Origin: DATBQN01 sp963799925
GTDB lineage: Bacteria > Acidobacteriota > Thermoanaerobaculia > Multivoradales > UBA5704
Assembly (NCBI GenBank): GCA_963799925.1
Contig: CAWCYZ010000001.1
Span: 992,001-1,056,000, forward strand
DNA length: 64,000 nt
Direction: 5' to 3'
The position numbers were made by a program, and so were the translations under genes. Below, piece by piece: positions 7,948 to 17,320 of the stretch. The notes below the pieces were generated by a model, which saw only the letters and a program-made list of their open reading frames with translations, was not told the DNA's origin and made no database searches. Position 1 is the first letter of the stretch; every line of letters starts with the position of its first letter.

Positions 7948-9477
7948 TCATGGCCGGACGCGGTTGCGGCCGGCCGCCTTGGCCTCGTAGAGCCGGCGGT
8001 CGGCGAGCGAGACGAGGAGGTCGGCGATGGGCCGCTCCGCGGTGTCGAAGGACTTGGCGAGCTCGGCGAGCTCCGAGAGCTCGGCGACGCCGAAGGAAGC
8101 GGTGATCCGTACCTCGCCGCCGGCGACCGGCGTCGCGTGCTCCTCGAGGCGGCGCCGCAGGCGCTCGGCCGCCTGGCAGGCGGCGTCGAGCTCGACCTGC
8201 GGCAGGACGGCCAGGAACTCCTCGCCGCCGTAGCGCCCCAGGAGGTCGCCGGCGCGCAGCCCTTGGCGCAGCACCGCCGCTCCCTGGGCGAGGACGGCGT
8301 CGCCGGCGAGGTGGCCGTGGGTGTCGTTGACCTGCTTGAACTGATCGAGGTCGCAGAGCACGACCGAGAGCGCGTGCCCATAGCGCTCCGCCCGCGCCAG
8401 CTCCTCGATCAGCCGTTCGTAGGTGGCGCGGTGGTTGAGCTGACGGGTGAGGCCGTCCAGGGTCGAGAGCTCGCGCAGGCGCGCCGCCAGGCGCGCGTTG
8501 TCGACCACCAGGGCGAGCGGCCCGGTGAGCGCCTCGACGAGCGGCGAGGTGCGGTCGGCGAAGCGCTCGCGGTCGCGCCAGTAGATCGCGAGGACGCCGC
8601 GCGCGCCGCGCAGGGGCAGCGGGTGCCACACCGTACGCTCGAGGTCGAGCGCCGGCAGGTCCGGAGAGGCCTCCGGGGCCCCGCCGGCGCCTTCCGCGGT
8701 GACCTCGACGACCGCATCCGGCGAATGCCCGCTCACCCGCACGTCGACCGTCCTGCCGGCCGGCGCGCCGAGGCGCTCGGCGACGGCGCGGCAGAGCCGC
8801 CACACGTCGTCGGGGGAGAGCGGCTCGGGGGCGACGAGATGCACCAGCACGCCCTCCTCCTCCGCCGCCACGCCGACGGCGAGGAAGCGGGCGTCGATCG
8901 CCTCGCCGATGGCGGTGAGCGCGGCGCGGCTCGCCTCATGGAAGTCGCCGGCCGCCATGCCGCGCTCGAGCAGGCTGTTCATCAGCGTCGCCTGGAGAAG
9001 GGCGGCGTCGAGCTGCCGCGCGATCCGCGCCAGGACGTCGAGCGGGCCGACGGTGGCCGTCTCCTCCCCCGCCTGGCGCGGCGGGCGGGCCTGCGCCGCC
9101 AGGCGCTCGACGGTCGCCACCAGCTCCTGCGGCTGGTGGTCCTTGGTCAGATAGGCGTCGGCGCCGGTGCGCTCGCTCCAGAAGCGGGAGGCGGCCTCGC
9201 CGTGACTGGTGAGGATGAGCACCGGCACGTGGGCGCTCGCCGGCTCGGTCTTGAGGAGCCTGAGGAGCGGAAAGCCGTCGAGGGTGGGCATCTCGAGGTC
9301 GGTCACCACCACCGCCGGCCGCTCGCGCAACGCGAGCACCGCCCCCTCCACGCCGTCGGCGGCCTCGATCACCTCGAAGCCGGCGGCGCGGAGCGTCCGC
9401 GCGAGGATCGCCCGCGTCACCTCGCTGTCGTCGACCACCAGCACCCGCCGCCCCGCCCCGCCGCCCGCGCCGGTCAC
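7948..9477 (-). CDS. Response regulator-diguanylate cyclase (REC-GAF-like-GGDEF), WspR-like
   Basis: A 509-aa cytoplasmic output protein predicted to make c-di-GMP when phosphorylated. The receiver domain (about 10-130) has VVDDSE and TDLEMP with phosphoacceptor Asp60. The middle 150-340 looks like a GAF-type sensory domain, which Pseudomonas WspR lacks. The GGDEF domain ends the protein: active-site GGEEF at 417-421 and an RxxD product-inhibition site (RAGD, 408-411) at the standard five-residue distance. The start GTG 9477 overlaps the cheB stop (GTGA). A longer frame reading through cheB is a shadow. Confidence 0.92.
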   Translation of the reverse strand: MTGAGGGAGRRVLVVDDSEVTRAILARTLRAAGFEVIEAADGVEGAVLALRERPAVVVTDLEMPTLDGFPLLRLLKTEPASAHVPVLILTSHGEAASRFWSERTGADAYLTKDHQPQELVATVERLAAQARPPRQAGEETATVGPLDVLARIARQLDAALLQATLMNSLLERGMAAGDFHEASRAALTAIGEAIDARFLAVGVAAEEEGVLVHLVAPEPLSPDDVWRLCRAVAERLGAPAGRTVDVRVSGHSPDAVVEVTAEGAGGAPEASPDLPALDLERTVWHPLPLRGARGVLAIYWRDRERFADRTSPLVEALTGPLALVVDNARLAARLRELSTLDGLTRQLNHRATYERLIEELARAERYGHALSVVLCDLDQFKQVNDTHGHLAGDAVLAQGAAVLRQGLRAGDLLGRYGGEEFLAVLPQVELDAACQAAERLRRRLEEHATPVAGGEVRITASFGVAELSELAELAKSFDTAERPIADLLVSLADRRLYEAKAAGRNRVRP

Positions 9478-10505
9478 GGCCCCTCTCCCTGCCAGGAGCG
9501 GACGAGGGTGCGCGCCAGGTCGCGCGGCGGCAGCGCCACGTCGGCCGCGCCGCGCTCGAGGGCCACCCGCGGCATGCCGTAGACGACCGAGCTCGCCTCG
9601 TCCTGGGCGAGGGTCAGGCCGCCGGCCTTGCGGAGGGCGTCTAACCCCTCGACGCCGTCGGCGCCCATGCCGGTCAGGATCACCCCCGCCACCTGCTCCG
9701 GGCAGCTCGCGGCGCAGGAGAGGAACAGCTCGTCGATCGACGGCCGGTGGCCGCGCCGCGCCGGTGTGCCGGCGTCGAGGCGGAGCACGCCGCCCGGCTC
9801 GAGGAGCAGATGGGCGCCCCCCGGCGCCAGGCGCACGGCCCCGGCGGGCGGCCGCTCGCCGTCCTGGGCGAGGCGCACGTCGAGCGGGAACTCCTTGTTG
9901 AGCCAGTCGGCGAACCCCACCTCGAAGCCGGCCGAGATGTGCTGGACGATGAGCACCGAGACCGGCGCGCTCGCCGGGATCTCCTCCAGGAACTCGCGGA
10001 TCGCCGCCGGACCGCCGGTCGAGGCGCCGATCGCGACGTAGCGCAGCTGGCGCGAGCGCGCCAGGCGCGGCATCGCGGCGGCGCGGCGGACCGGGCGCGG
10101 CCGCGGCTTGGCCCACGCCCCGGCCACGGCCCGCACCGTCGCCGGCAGGCTGACGGCGAGCTGCTGCCAGCTCGGCGTGTCCTCGGGCTTGGGGAGCACC
10201 TCGAGGGCGCCGCGGCGCATCGCCTCGAAGGCGGTCTGCATCTGGTTGCGGTTGGCGCGCGAGGAGAGGACGACGACCGGCGTCGGGCGCACCGCCATGA
10301 TCCGCTCGATCGCCGCGTAGCCGTCCATCACCGGCATCTGGAGGTCCATGACCACCACGTGCGGCTCGGCGGCGAGCACCGCCTCGACGGCCTTCTCCCC
10401 GTCCTCGGCCTCCGCCACCACCTCGAGGTCCGGCGTGCGCGCGAAGAAGCGGCGGAGCACCGCGCGCACCGACGGCGAGTCGTCGACGAGCACGACGCGG
10501 ATCAC
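9474..10505 (-). CDS. cheB: CheB protein-glutamate methylesterase/deamidase response regulator (WspF-like)
   Basis: A 343-aa two-domain enzyme that demethylates MCP glutamyl esters when phosphorylated, giving adaptation. REC domain: VLVDDSPS and MDLQMPVMDG with Asp54. Catalytic domain: IGASTGGPAAI with Ser162, IVQHISAGF with His189 and LTGMGADGVEGL with Asp283, the complete triad. It lies between cheA (64 nt upstream) and the GGDEF gene (4-nt overlap). In Wsp systems loss of this protein gives constitutive c-di-GMP production. Confidence 0.95.
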   Translation of the reverse strand: MIRVVLVDDSPSVRAVLRRFFARTPDLEVVAEAEDGEKAVEAVLAAEPHVVVMDLQMPVMDGYAAIERIMAVRPTPVVVLSSRANRNQMQTAFEAMRRGALEVLPKPEDTPSWQQLAVSLPATVRAVAGAWAKPRPRPVRRAAAMPRLARSRQLRYVAIGASTGGPAAIREFLEEIPASAPVSVLIVQHISAGFEVGFADWLNKEFPLDVRLAQDGERPPAGAVRLAPGGAHLLLEPGGVLRLDAGTPARRGHRPSIDELFLSCAASCPEQVAGVILTGMGADGVEGLDALRKAGGLTLAQDEASSVVYGMPRVALERGAADVALPPRDLARTLVRSWQGEGP

Positions 10506-10569
10506 GCGCCGCCCCCGCCGGAGACGCCGCGGGCGCCGGGCGCGGCACGCTGCGGGTACGGCGGCAGGA

Positions 10570-12691
10570 TCATCTTCCGCCCAGCCGCCGGACGAGGTCC
10601 ACCAGCTCGCCGGCGTCCAGGCTCTGCTTGGTGAGGTAGGCGTCGGCGCCGGCCTTGAGCCCCTTCAGGCGGTCCTCGGGCCGGTCGCGGGTCGAGACGA
10701 CGACGATCGGGAGCTGCGCGAAGTGCTCGATGCTGCGCAGGTGGGCGGTGAGCTCGAAGCCGTCCATGCCCGGCATCTCGATGTCGGTGACGACGCAGCC
10801 GAAGCTCTCCTCGCCGAGCCGCGAGAGGGCCTCGTCGGCGTCGCCCACCGCCGCCACCTCGAAGCCGGCGTCCTCGAGCAGGCGACGCTCCATCTCGCGG
10901 GTGACCAGCGAGTCGTCGACGAGGAGGACGCGCATGCGCCGCACCGGCGCCCCCTCGCGGGCGAGCGGCGTCGCGCGCAGGTACTCGCGCTGCGACAGCA
11001 CGGCGGGCGACAGCACCCCGACCGGCTCGCCGGTCGCGAGGAGCGCCAGCCCTTCGAGCAGGCGGTCGGCGGCCGCGGCGCGCGGCAGCGGCCGCACCAG
11101 CACCTCCTGCTCGCCGAGGACGTCGTCGACCGCCACCGCCAGCTCCTGGCCGGAGACCGCGCCCTCGAGGATCATCAGCCGGTCGTTCGCCGGCTGGCCG
11201 TAGAGGCGGGCGAGCGGCACGAAGGGAACCAGGCGGCCGCCGATCTTCGCGATGGTGCGGCCGTCGCGCTCGACGATCTGCGCCGGGCCGACGCGGAACG
11301 CCCGCCGCACGATGGCCGCGGGCAGCGCGAGGCGGAGCTGGCCGACCTTGAGCAGCAGCACCTGCTCGCCGCGCCGCGCGACCGGCACCTCGATGCGGAT
11401 CGTCGTCCCCTGGCGCGGGTCGGAGTCGAGGAAGAGCTCGCCGCCCAGGCGGTTGACGGCGGTGGCGACGACGTCGAGCCCCACCCCGCGGCCGGAGATC
11501 TCGGAGACGTTCTTGCGCGTCGAGAAACCCGGCGCGAAGAGGAGGCGCAGGGCCTCGGTCTTCCCCATGCCGGCGGCCGTCGCCTCGTCGACCAGGCCGG
11601 CGCGCACCGCGTGCTCGAGCACCCGCCGGGTATCGATCCCCGAGCCGTCGTCGGCGATCACCAGGCGGACGCGCGCCCCCTCGGCGGAGGCGGTGAGGCG
11701 CAGGCGGCCGGCGCGCGGCTTGCCGCGCGCCTCGCGCACCTCGGGCGACTCGATGCCGTGGTCGACGGCGTTGCGCACCAGGTGGAGGAAGGCCTCGTCG
11801 AGCTCGCGCACGATGCGGCGGTCGAGCCGCGTCTCCTCGCCGTCGACCTCGACCTCGACCTCGCGGTGGAGCGAGCGCGCCAGCTCGCGGGCGTAGCGGG
11901 CGAGCGAGAAGAGCTGGCCGCGGATCGGCTGGAGCTGCAGCGCGAGCATCTTCTCGAGCTGCTCGTCGGCCGAGCGGACCAGCCGCCGCTGGCTCCCCTC
12001 GAGCTCGACCGCCACCCGCCGCAGCATGGTCGAGAGGACGGCGAGGACCTGCGTCGGCTGCGGCTCGTGGAGGCCGTCCTCGGCGAGCCGCGCCAGGTCG
12101 TAGAGGCGCTCGACGACCGGATGCGCGGCGAGCGCCATGATCCGCACCTGGGTGGCGCGCTCGGCGATCGCGTCGAGCGCCCCCGCGTCGACGCGGACGT
12201 CGGTGCGGGCGTCCGCCGCCGTGGGCGCCGCCGCCGAGGCGGAGCCGCTGGAGCCACCGCCGGCGCGGCGGCATCGGCGAGCGCCGGCGCGAGCAGGCGG
12301 CGCTCGCCGCGTCTCCGCGCTCGGCCGCGCCGGCGGGCGGCTCGGACGCCCTCCCCGCCAGGAGGTCGAGCACCTGGGCGTCGGCCGCCGGCTCCTCGCC
12401 GCGCGACACGGTCTCGAGCATCCCCGTGAGGGCGTCGACGGTCCGCGTCAGCCGGCGCACCAGGTCGGGCGGCGACTGGGCCACCGCCTCCTCGGCGGCG
12501 TGGCAGAGCTCGGCGATGGCGGCGAGCTGGAGCATCCGCCCGGCGCCCTTGACGGTATGGAGCTCGCGCTTGGCCTCGACCAGCGCCTGGGGATCGGTCG
12601 CCAGGCGCGGCAGCGCCCCCGCCAGCCGCTCGAGGCGGTCGCGCGCCTCCTCGACGAAGAGCGGAATGAGGTCGACGAACTCGGGGTCCAC
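10570..12691 (-). CDS. cheA: Hybrid chemotaxis histidine kinase CheA-REC (WspE-like), one frameshift
   Basis: Domains in order: Hpt/P1 with phosphoacceptor His45 in RELHTVKGAGRM; a variable region; dimerisation and HATPase with HLVRNAVDHGIE, DDGSGID and GRGVGLDVV; a CheW-like coupling domain; and a C-terminal receiver (VLLVDDSLVTREM, VVTDIEMPGMDG). The fused receiver is the WspE layout. The frame is broken near 12240-12290 in the linker after P1. The total length exceeds a multiple of 3 by one base, so one inserted base restores about 706 residues. It sits 28 nt after the MCP gene and 64 nt before cheB. Confidence 0.92.
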
Positions 12692-12719
12692 GGCTCCTAG
12701 TCGCCCATCGTCCGATCGT

Positions 12720-14366
12720 CTAGATCTTCGTCCAGCTGTCGACGTTGACGTCGAGCCCGAGGACGCCGGCGAGCTCGCCGTGCTCGTAGATCGGCGTCGC
12801 GGCGGTGAAGATGGGGGCGCCGGAGAGGAGCGAGTTGAAGAGCGGGGTCAGCACCGTCCGCCCCTCGCGCGTCGCGGCCTTGTACCACGGCCGCTCGGAG
12901 AAGCCCTCGCCGGCCTTGACCGCCGGGGGGACCTCCTTGTCGCCCACCAGATGCCGGTTGACCACCAGCGCCGCCTGGCTCGCCGTGCCGTCGTAGAAGT
13001 ACAGGCACTCGATGAAGCCCTGCTGGTGGACGAGGTCCTCGAGCAGGCGCTCGATGGCCTCCCAGTTGCCGATGCGGCGCCTCACCTGGGACGCCCAGGC
13101 CTCGGCGACGTGCTTCAACGAGTGCGGCGACTCGAGGTGGAAGGACTGGGCCAGCATCTGGATCAGCAGGCCGAGCTGGTTCAGGCGATCGGCGGTGTCG
13201 GTGAACGACTTCAGGCCGTCGGCCATCCGCTGCACCACCTGGCTCACCTCCTTGAGCGTCAGCACCACCTGGTCCGAGGCGGCGTTCTGCTGCTGGGTGG
13301 CGAGCGAGATCTCGCGCGCCACCCGCGCCGTGTCGGAGGAGGCGCCGCGCAGCTCCTCGATCGCCGCCGCCGCGGCGCGCGCCCGTTCGAGCACCCGGCT
13401 CGCCTCTTTGCTCCCCTCCTCGGTCGCCACGACCGTGGCGCGGATCGAGCCGGCGAACTCGTCGAGCAGGTTGCGCACCGAGTCGACCGATTCCTGCGAG
13501 CGCTGGGCGAGGCGGCGCACCTCCTCGGCGACCACCGAGAAGCGGCGCCCGTGCTCGCCCGCCGCGGCGGCCTCGATGGCGGCGTTGAGCGACAGGATGT
13601 GGGTCTCCTGGGCGATCTCGGTGATGAGGTCGAGGACGCGGTAGATCTCCTTCGAACGGTTGCCCAGGGTGTCGGCGCGGGTGGCGATGCCGCTGATCCG
13701 TTTCTTCACCTCCTCGACCCCGGCGACCGCCTCCTCGACCGCCGCGGCGCCGGAGTTGCCGCTCTCCTCGGCGTGCTGGGCGAGGTCCGCCTGGACGGCG
13801 GCGTTGTCGGCGATCTGCGAGGCGGTGCGCGCCAGCTCTTCCATGGCGGCGGTGATCTCGACGACGGAGGCCGCCTGCTGCGAGGAGCCGGAGGCGAGCT
13901 CGGAGGCGATCTGGTTGACCGAGTTGGCGGCCGAGGCGACCTCGATCGAGCTCGCCTGGATCTGCTGCGCCAGGACGTCGAGCGCGTTCGAGGCGGTGGT
14001 GAAGGCGACCGCCAGGTCCTCGGGCAGCGAGCGCGACTGCTCGGTGCAGTGGACGAGGTCGCCGGCGCGGAGCTGGTCGAGCGATTGGACCAGCACCTCC
14101 TCGACCTCGGCCGCCCGCACCTCGTCGCCGGCGAAATGGCGGGCGAGCTCCTCCTGCGGCCGATAGACCCGCGCCGCGTAGACGCCGAGGATGGCGAGCG
14201 CCGCGAGCAGGAAGGCGGAGAACGGCCAGCCCGGGCCCCCGGAGGCCTGCGCCACGATGAGGAGCAGGAGGCCGGCGACGGCGACGACGACGACGATCGC
14301 GAGGCCGGTCGTGGCGTGGCGGTCGGGCCGGACTGAGCCATCTCTACGCTGCGCTTCGGTCGCCAT
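12720..14366 (-). CDS. Methyl-accepting chemotaxis protein with C-terminal Cache-like domain (MCP 1)
   Basis: A 548-aa receptor. Two membrane segments close together at the N-terminus (about 20-41 and 48-66) leave almost no periplasmic domain. A HAMP-like helix and a long coiled-coil signalling domain follow, with tip HILSLNAAIEAAAAGEHGRR and FSVVAEEVRRLAQRS. After the signalling domain comes an extra 150-residue C-terminal domain with ERPWYKAATREGRTVLTP and GELAGVLGLDVNVDSW, typical of Cache/PDC ligand-binding domains. That order (TM-signal-Cache) is unusual and puts the sensor in the cytoplasm unless topology is unconventional. It overlaps the CheW-like gene by 23 nt and has a paralogue at 15331. 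Confidence 0.9.
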   Translation of the reverse strand: MATEAQRRDGSVRPDRHATTGLAIVVVVAVAGLLLLIVAQASGGPGWPFSAFLLAALAILGVYAARVYRPQEELARHFAGDEVRAAEVEEVLVQSLDQLRAGDLVHCTEQSRSLPEDLAVAFTTASNALDVLAQQIQASSIEVASAANSVNQIASELASGSSQQAASVVEITAAMEELARTASQIADNAAVQADLAQHAEESGNSGAAAVEEAVAGVEEVKKRISGIATRADTLGNRSKEIYRVLDLITEIAQETHILSLNAAIEAAAAGEHGRRFSVVAEEVRRLAQRSQESVDSVRNLLDEFAGSIRATVVATEEGSKEASRVLERARAAAAAIEELRGASSDTARVAREISLATQQQNAASDQVVLTLKEVSQVVQRMADGLKSFTDTADRLNQLGLLIQMLAQSFHLESPHSLKHVAEAWASQVRRRIGNWEAIERLLEDLVHQQGFIECLYFYDGTASQAALVVNRHLVGDKEVPPAVKAGEGFSERPWYKAATREGRTVLTPLFNSLLSGAPIFTAATPIYEHGELAGVLGLDVNVDSWTKI

Positions 14367-14820
14367 CGCTCGCGCCTCCCTCCGTTCCGTTTCCCGCTCT
14401 CCCTGGCGCTCCGGCTGCCGCCGCCGGGTCGCCCGCCGCTCGTTCTCCGCTGAGCCGCAGGGCGAGCGGCGGATGGCGCGGATCGATCAGCACGACCGTC
14501 AGGCCGCCCCACACCGCGCAGCCGTCCGATCCCGCCGGCCACCAGCGGGCGACCGCCCGCGCCGGCCGGCGCACGTCGAGCTCGGCGGCGACGCCCAGGA
14601 TCTCGTCGGCGGCGAGGAAGCCCGCGGCCGTGCCGACCCGGTAGGCGGCGCCGGCGCGGTCGCCGGGACCGCTCCCGTTGCGCTCGTCGCGGCCGAGGCT
14701 CGTCACCTCGGCATTGGCGACTCCCCACACCCCGCCGAGGCGGCGCAGCAGCAGGTAGCCGCGCCGGCCGGCCGGCAGCTCGGGGGGCCTGTCGCTCATC
14801 GTCTCCCCGCCGGTCCTCAC
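14344..14820 (-). CDS. Probable divergent CheW-like coupling protein
   Basis: A 158-aa protein lying between a clear cheW and an MCP gene, with ATGA overlap upstream and 23-nt overlap downstream. The N-terminal half (YLLLRRLGGVWGVANAEV, AAYRVGTAAGFLAADEILGV) has beta-rich character like a CheW domain. The C-terminal 40 residues are Ala/Gly/Arg-rich and look disordered. Wsp systems carry two CheW proteins (WspB, WspD), so position supports a second coupling protein. Sequence similarity is weak, so the call rests mainly on context. An alternative start is ATG 14799. Confidence 0.5.
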   Translation of the reverse strand: MRTGGETMSDRPPELPAGRRGYLLLRRLGGVWGVANAEVTSLGRDERNGSGPGDRAGAAYRVGTAAGFLAADEILGVAAELDVRRPARAVARWWPAGSDGCAVWGGLTVVLIDPRHPPLALRLSGERAAGDPAAAAGAPGRAGNGTEGGASDGDRSAA

Positions 14821-15260
14821 CGGGCGCGCCCCAGCGCCTCGAGGTCGAGGACGCGCACCACCTCGTCGCCGACGCTCGCCTCGCCGACGATCAGGCCGCC
14901 ATCGCCGCCCACCGTGCCGCCGGCCGTGAGGTTCACCACCTCGAGCGCGGCGTCGGCGGCGAGGCCCACCGCCTCGCGCGCCGCGGCCGGGCCGGCCCAG
15001 GCGACGATGGTGACCGGGAAGCTCGGGTTGGCGCCCGGCGGCGCCGCGACCAGGCGCGCGAGATCGAGAATGGGGAGCGGCTCGCCGCCGAACTCGGCCA
15101 GGCCCTTGAGCTCCGGCGAGGCGCCGGGGAGCGGCTGGACCGGCAGCGCCCGCATCACCCGCCGCACCGAGTGGAGGGGCAGGGCGCAGACATAGTCCCC
15201 CGCCCGCACCAGCAGGTGGCTGCCGCGGCTGGGCGCCGCCGCCGGCGTCCGGCCGCTCAT
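14817..15260 (-). CDS. cheW: CheW coupling protein
   Basis: A roughly 147-aa scaffold linking MCPs to CheA. SHLLVRAGDYVCALPLHSV, VMRALPVQPLPGASPELKGL, EFGGEPLPILDLARLV and VRVLDLEAL match the CheW beta-barrel blocks. ATG 15260 is chosen because the domain begins 14 residues later and an AAGGCGG-like ribosome site precedes it; an in-frame ATG at 15317 is possible. It lies 70 nt after the MCP 2 gene, and its stop overlaps the start of the CheW-like gene. Confidence 0.85.
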   Translation of the reverse strand: MSGRTPAAAPSRGSHLLVRAGDYVCALPLHSVRRVMRALPVQPLPGASPELKGLAEFGGEPLPILDLARLVAAPPGANPSFPVTIVAWAGPAAAREAVGLAADAALEVVNLTAGGTVGGDGGLIVGEASVGDEVVRVLDLEALGRAR

Positions 15261-15330
15261 GAGCCGCCTTCGCGGGGAGACAGCTCCCTGCGACATCTCG
15301 AAACGGGGCACGCGCATCGCCGCCGGCCGC

Positions 15331-17035
15331 CTAGATCCGCGTCCAGCCGACGACGTTGATGTCGATCCCCAGGACGCCGGCGAAGCCGCCGCCGGCGTCA
15401 GCGAGCGGCGCGCAGGCGCTGAAGCAGACGTCGTCGCTCTGCAGCGAGCGGTAGGGCGGGGTGATGATGGCGCGCCGGGAGCGCTGGACGGCGCGATACC
15501 ACGGGCGCTGGCGCATGTCGATCTCGCGCGCCCGGTCGAGGCCGATGAAATGGCGGCCGGTCGCCTGGCGATGGTGGGTCCAGGCGACGGTGTAGCCGCG
15601 GCTGTCGATCACGTAGGCGACCTCGATGTAGCTGGTCGCCTGCACCAGCTCATCGAGGCGCCGGGCCATGGCATCCCCGTCGGCGAGGCCGCCGATCTCC
15701 GCCGCCCAGGTCTGTGTCAGGTGCTTCAAGGAACGCGCCGAATCGAGGTGGAACGACTGGGCGAGGAGCTGGATGGTGAGCCCCAGACGATTCAGGCGGT
15801 CGGCGGTGGACGAGAGCTGTTTGAGGCCGCCGGTCATCCGCTGCACCACCTGGCTCACCTCGCGCAGCGTCATCACCACCTCGTCCGAGGCGGCGTTCTG
15901 CTGCTGGGTGGCGAGCGAGATCTGACGCGCCACGCGCGCCGTGTCGCCGGCGGCGGAGCGCAGCGCCCCGATCGCCGTCGCCGCCGACCGCGAGCGCTCG
16001 AGCACCCGGCCGGCCTCCTTGCTCCCCTCCTCGGTCGCCACGATGGTGGCGCGGATCGAGCCCGAGAACTCGTCGAGCAGGCTGCGCACCGAGTCGACCG
16101 ACTCCTGCGAGCGGTGGGCGAGGCGGCGCACCTCCTCGGCGACCACCGAGAAGCGCCGCCCGTCGGCGCCCGCCGCGGCGCCCTCGATGGCGGCATTGAG
16201 CGACAGGATGTGGGTCTCGTCGGCGATCTCGGTGATCAGGTCGAGCACGCGATAGATCTCCTTCGAGCGCGTGCCCAGCGTGTCGGCGCGTACGGCGATG
16301 CCGCTGATCCGCTTCTGCACCTCCTCGACCCCGGCGACCGCCTCGTCGACCGCCGCCGAGCCGGCGTCGCCCGACGACTCGGCGCGCTCGGCGAGCGAGG
16401 CCTGGCGGGTGGCGTTGCCGGCGATCTGCGAGGCGGTGCGGGCGAGCTCCTCCATGGCGGCGGTGATCTCGACCACCGAGGCCGCCTGCTGCGACGAACC
16501 GGAGGCGAGCTCGGAGGCGATGCGGTTGACCTCGTCGGCCGAGGAGGCGACCTCGATCGAGCTGTCCTGGATGCGCTCGGCGAGGGTGGCGAGCGCCTGG
16601 GCGGCGGCGAGGAAGACCTCGGCCATGCGCTCCGGCAGCGCCCGCGTCCGCTCGCCGGCGCGCACCAGGTCGCCCGCCCCGAGGTGCTCGAAGGCGGCGA
16701 CGAGCTCGCCGGCGAGGACGCGCGCCGAGAGAGCGCCGCCGGGGAGGCGCGCGGCGAGCCGGCGGTGGGGGCGGTCGACCGCCACGGCATAGGCGAGGAC
16801 GGCGGCGACGGCGGTCACCGCGAAGACGGGGAGGATCCAGCCCGCGGCGCCGTGCGTGACGGCGGCGGCCGAGAGCGCCAGGCCGGCGGCGGCGAGCCCC
16901 AGCAGCAGGAGCCAGCCGGCGCCACGGGAGGCGAGCGGAGCACTCGGGGCGCGCCGGAGAGCCGCGGGAGGCGGCGGCGCGAGCCGCGCGGCCGATGGCG
17001 AGGACGCCCTCGGCGGCTACGATCTTGCCGTTCAC
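15331..17035 (-). CDS. Methyl-accepting chemotaxis protein with C-terminal Cache-like domain (MCP 2), one frameshift
   Basis: First gene of the Wsp-like operon and a paralogue of MCP 1. GTG 17035 follows a good ribosome site (AAAGGAGAG). The N-terminus has two hydrophobic segments (WLLLLGLAAAGLALSAAAV and WILPVFAVTAVAAVLAYA). The signalling tip is HILSLNAAIEGAAAGADGRR. The C-terminal domain has MRQRPWYRAVQRSRRAIITP and GGFAGVLGIDINVVGW, again Cache-like and after the signalling domain. The frame changes near 16950-16990, just before the first membrane segment. The span is one base over a multiple of three, consistent with one inserted base. Confidence 0.85.
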
Positions 17036-17192
17036 TCGACTCTCCTTTCGCCGCCGGGGCGAGCGGCGGGACGCCGGCCGGGCGCCGCGGCCTGGTCGCC
17101 TGTCCATCGTGCGTTCACTGCTGCAAAGTGCGATGAGAATAGGAGAATCGGCCGCGCGGAGCAAGGAGGACCGGGATCTCTGGAGCCATTCT

Positions 17193-17220
17193 TTGACTCG
17201 CCAGGGATTCGCGGTATATT
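17193..17220 (+). promoter_or_regulatory. Predicted sigma70-type promoter of the FadL-like gene
   Basis: TTGACT (17193-17198) and TATATT (17215-17220) are 16 nt apart, in the 285-bp divergent gap between MCP 2 and the porin gene. They predict a leader of about 95 nt. No operator is obvious. Confidence 0.5.
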
Positions 17221-17320
17221 TCCTGAACCAATTGAGGATATGCAAGAGCTAGTTCCTGCGCTCCAGCTGCGCGTGTGCGCGGCGGGGCTCCGTCCACGTC
17301 CGTTTCAGGGAGACCGTTCG

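Noticed and set aside
7948..10548. An 866-aa frame joining the GGDEF regulator to an upstream part
   Set aside because: The upstream 350 residues are the antisense-free shadow frame of cheB, are Arg/Pro/Ala-rich and match nothing. GTG 9477 overlapping the cheB stop is the better start.
16856..17320. Upstream extension of the FadL-like gene
   Set aside because: The frame is open upstream only by lack of stops in GC-rich DNA; ATG 17321 begins a textbook signal peptide and a promoter lies at 17193-17220.
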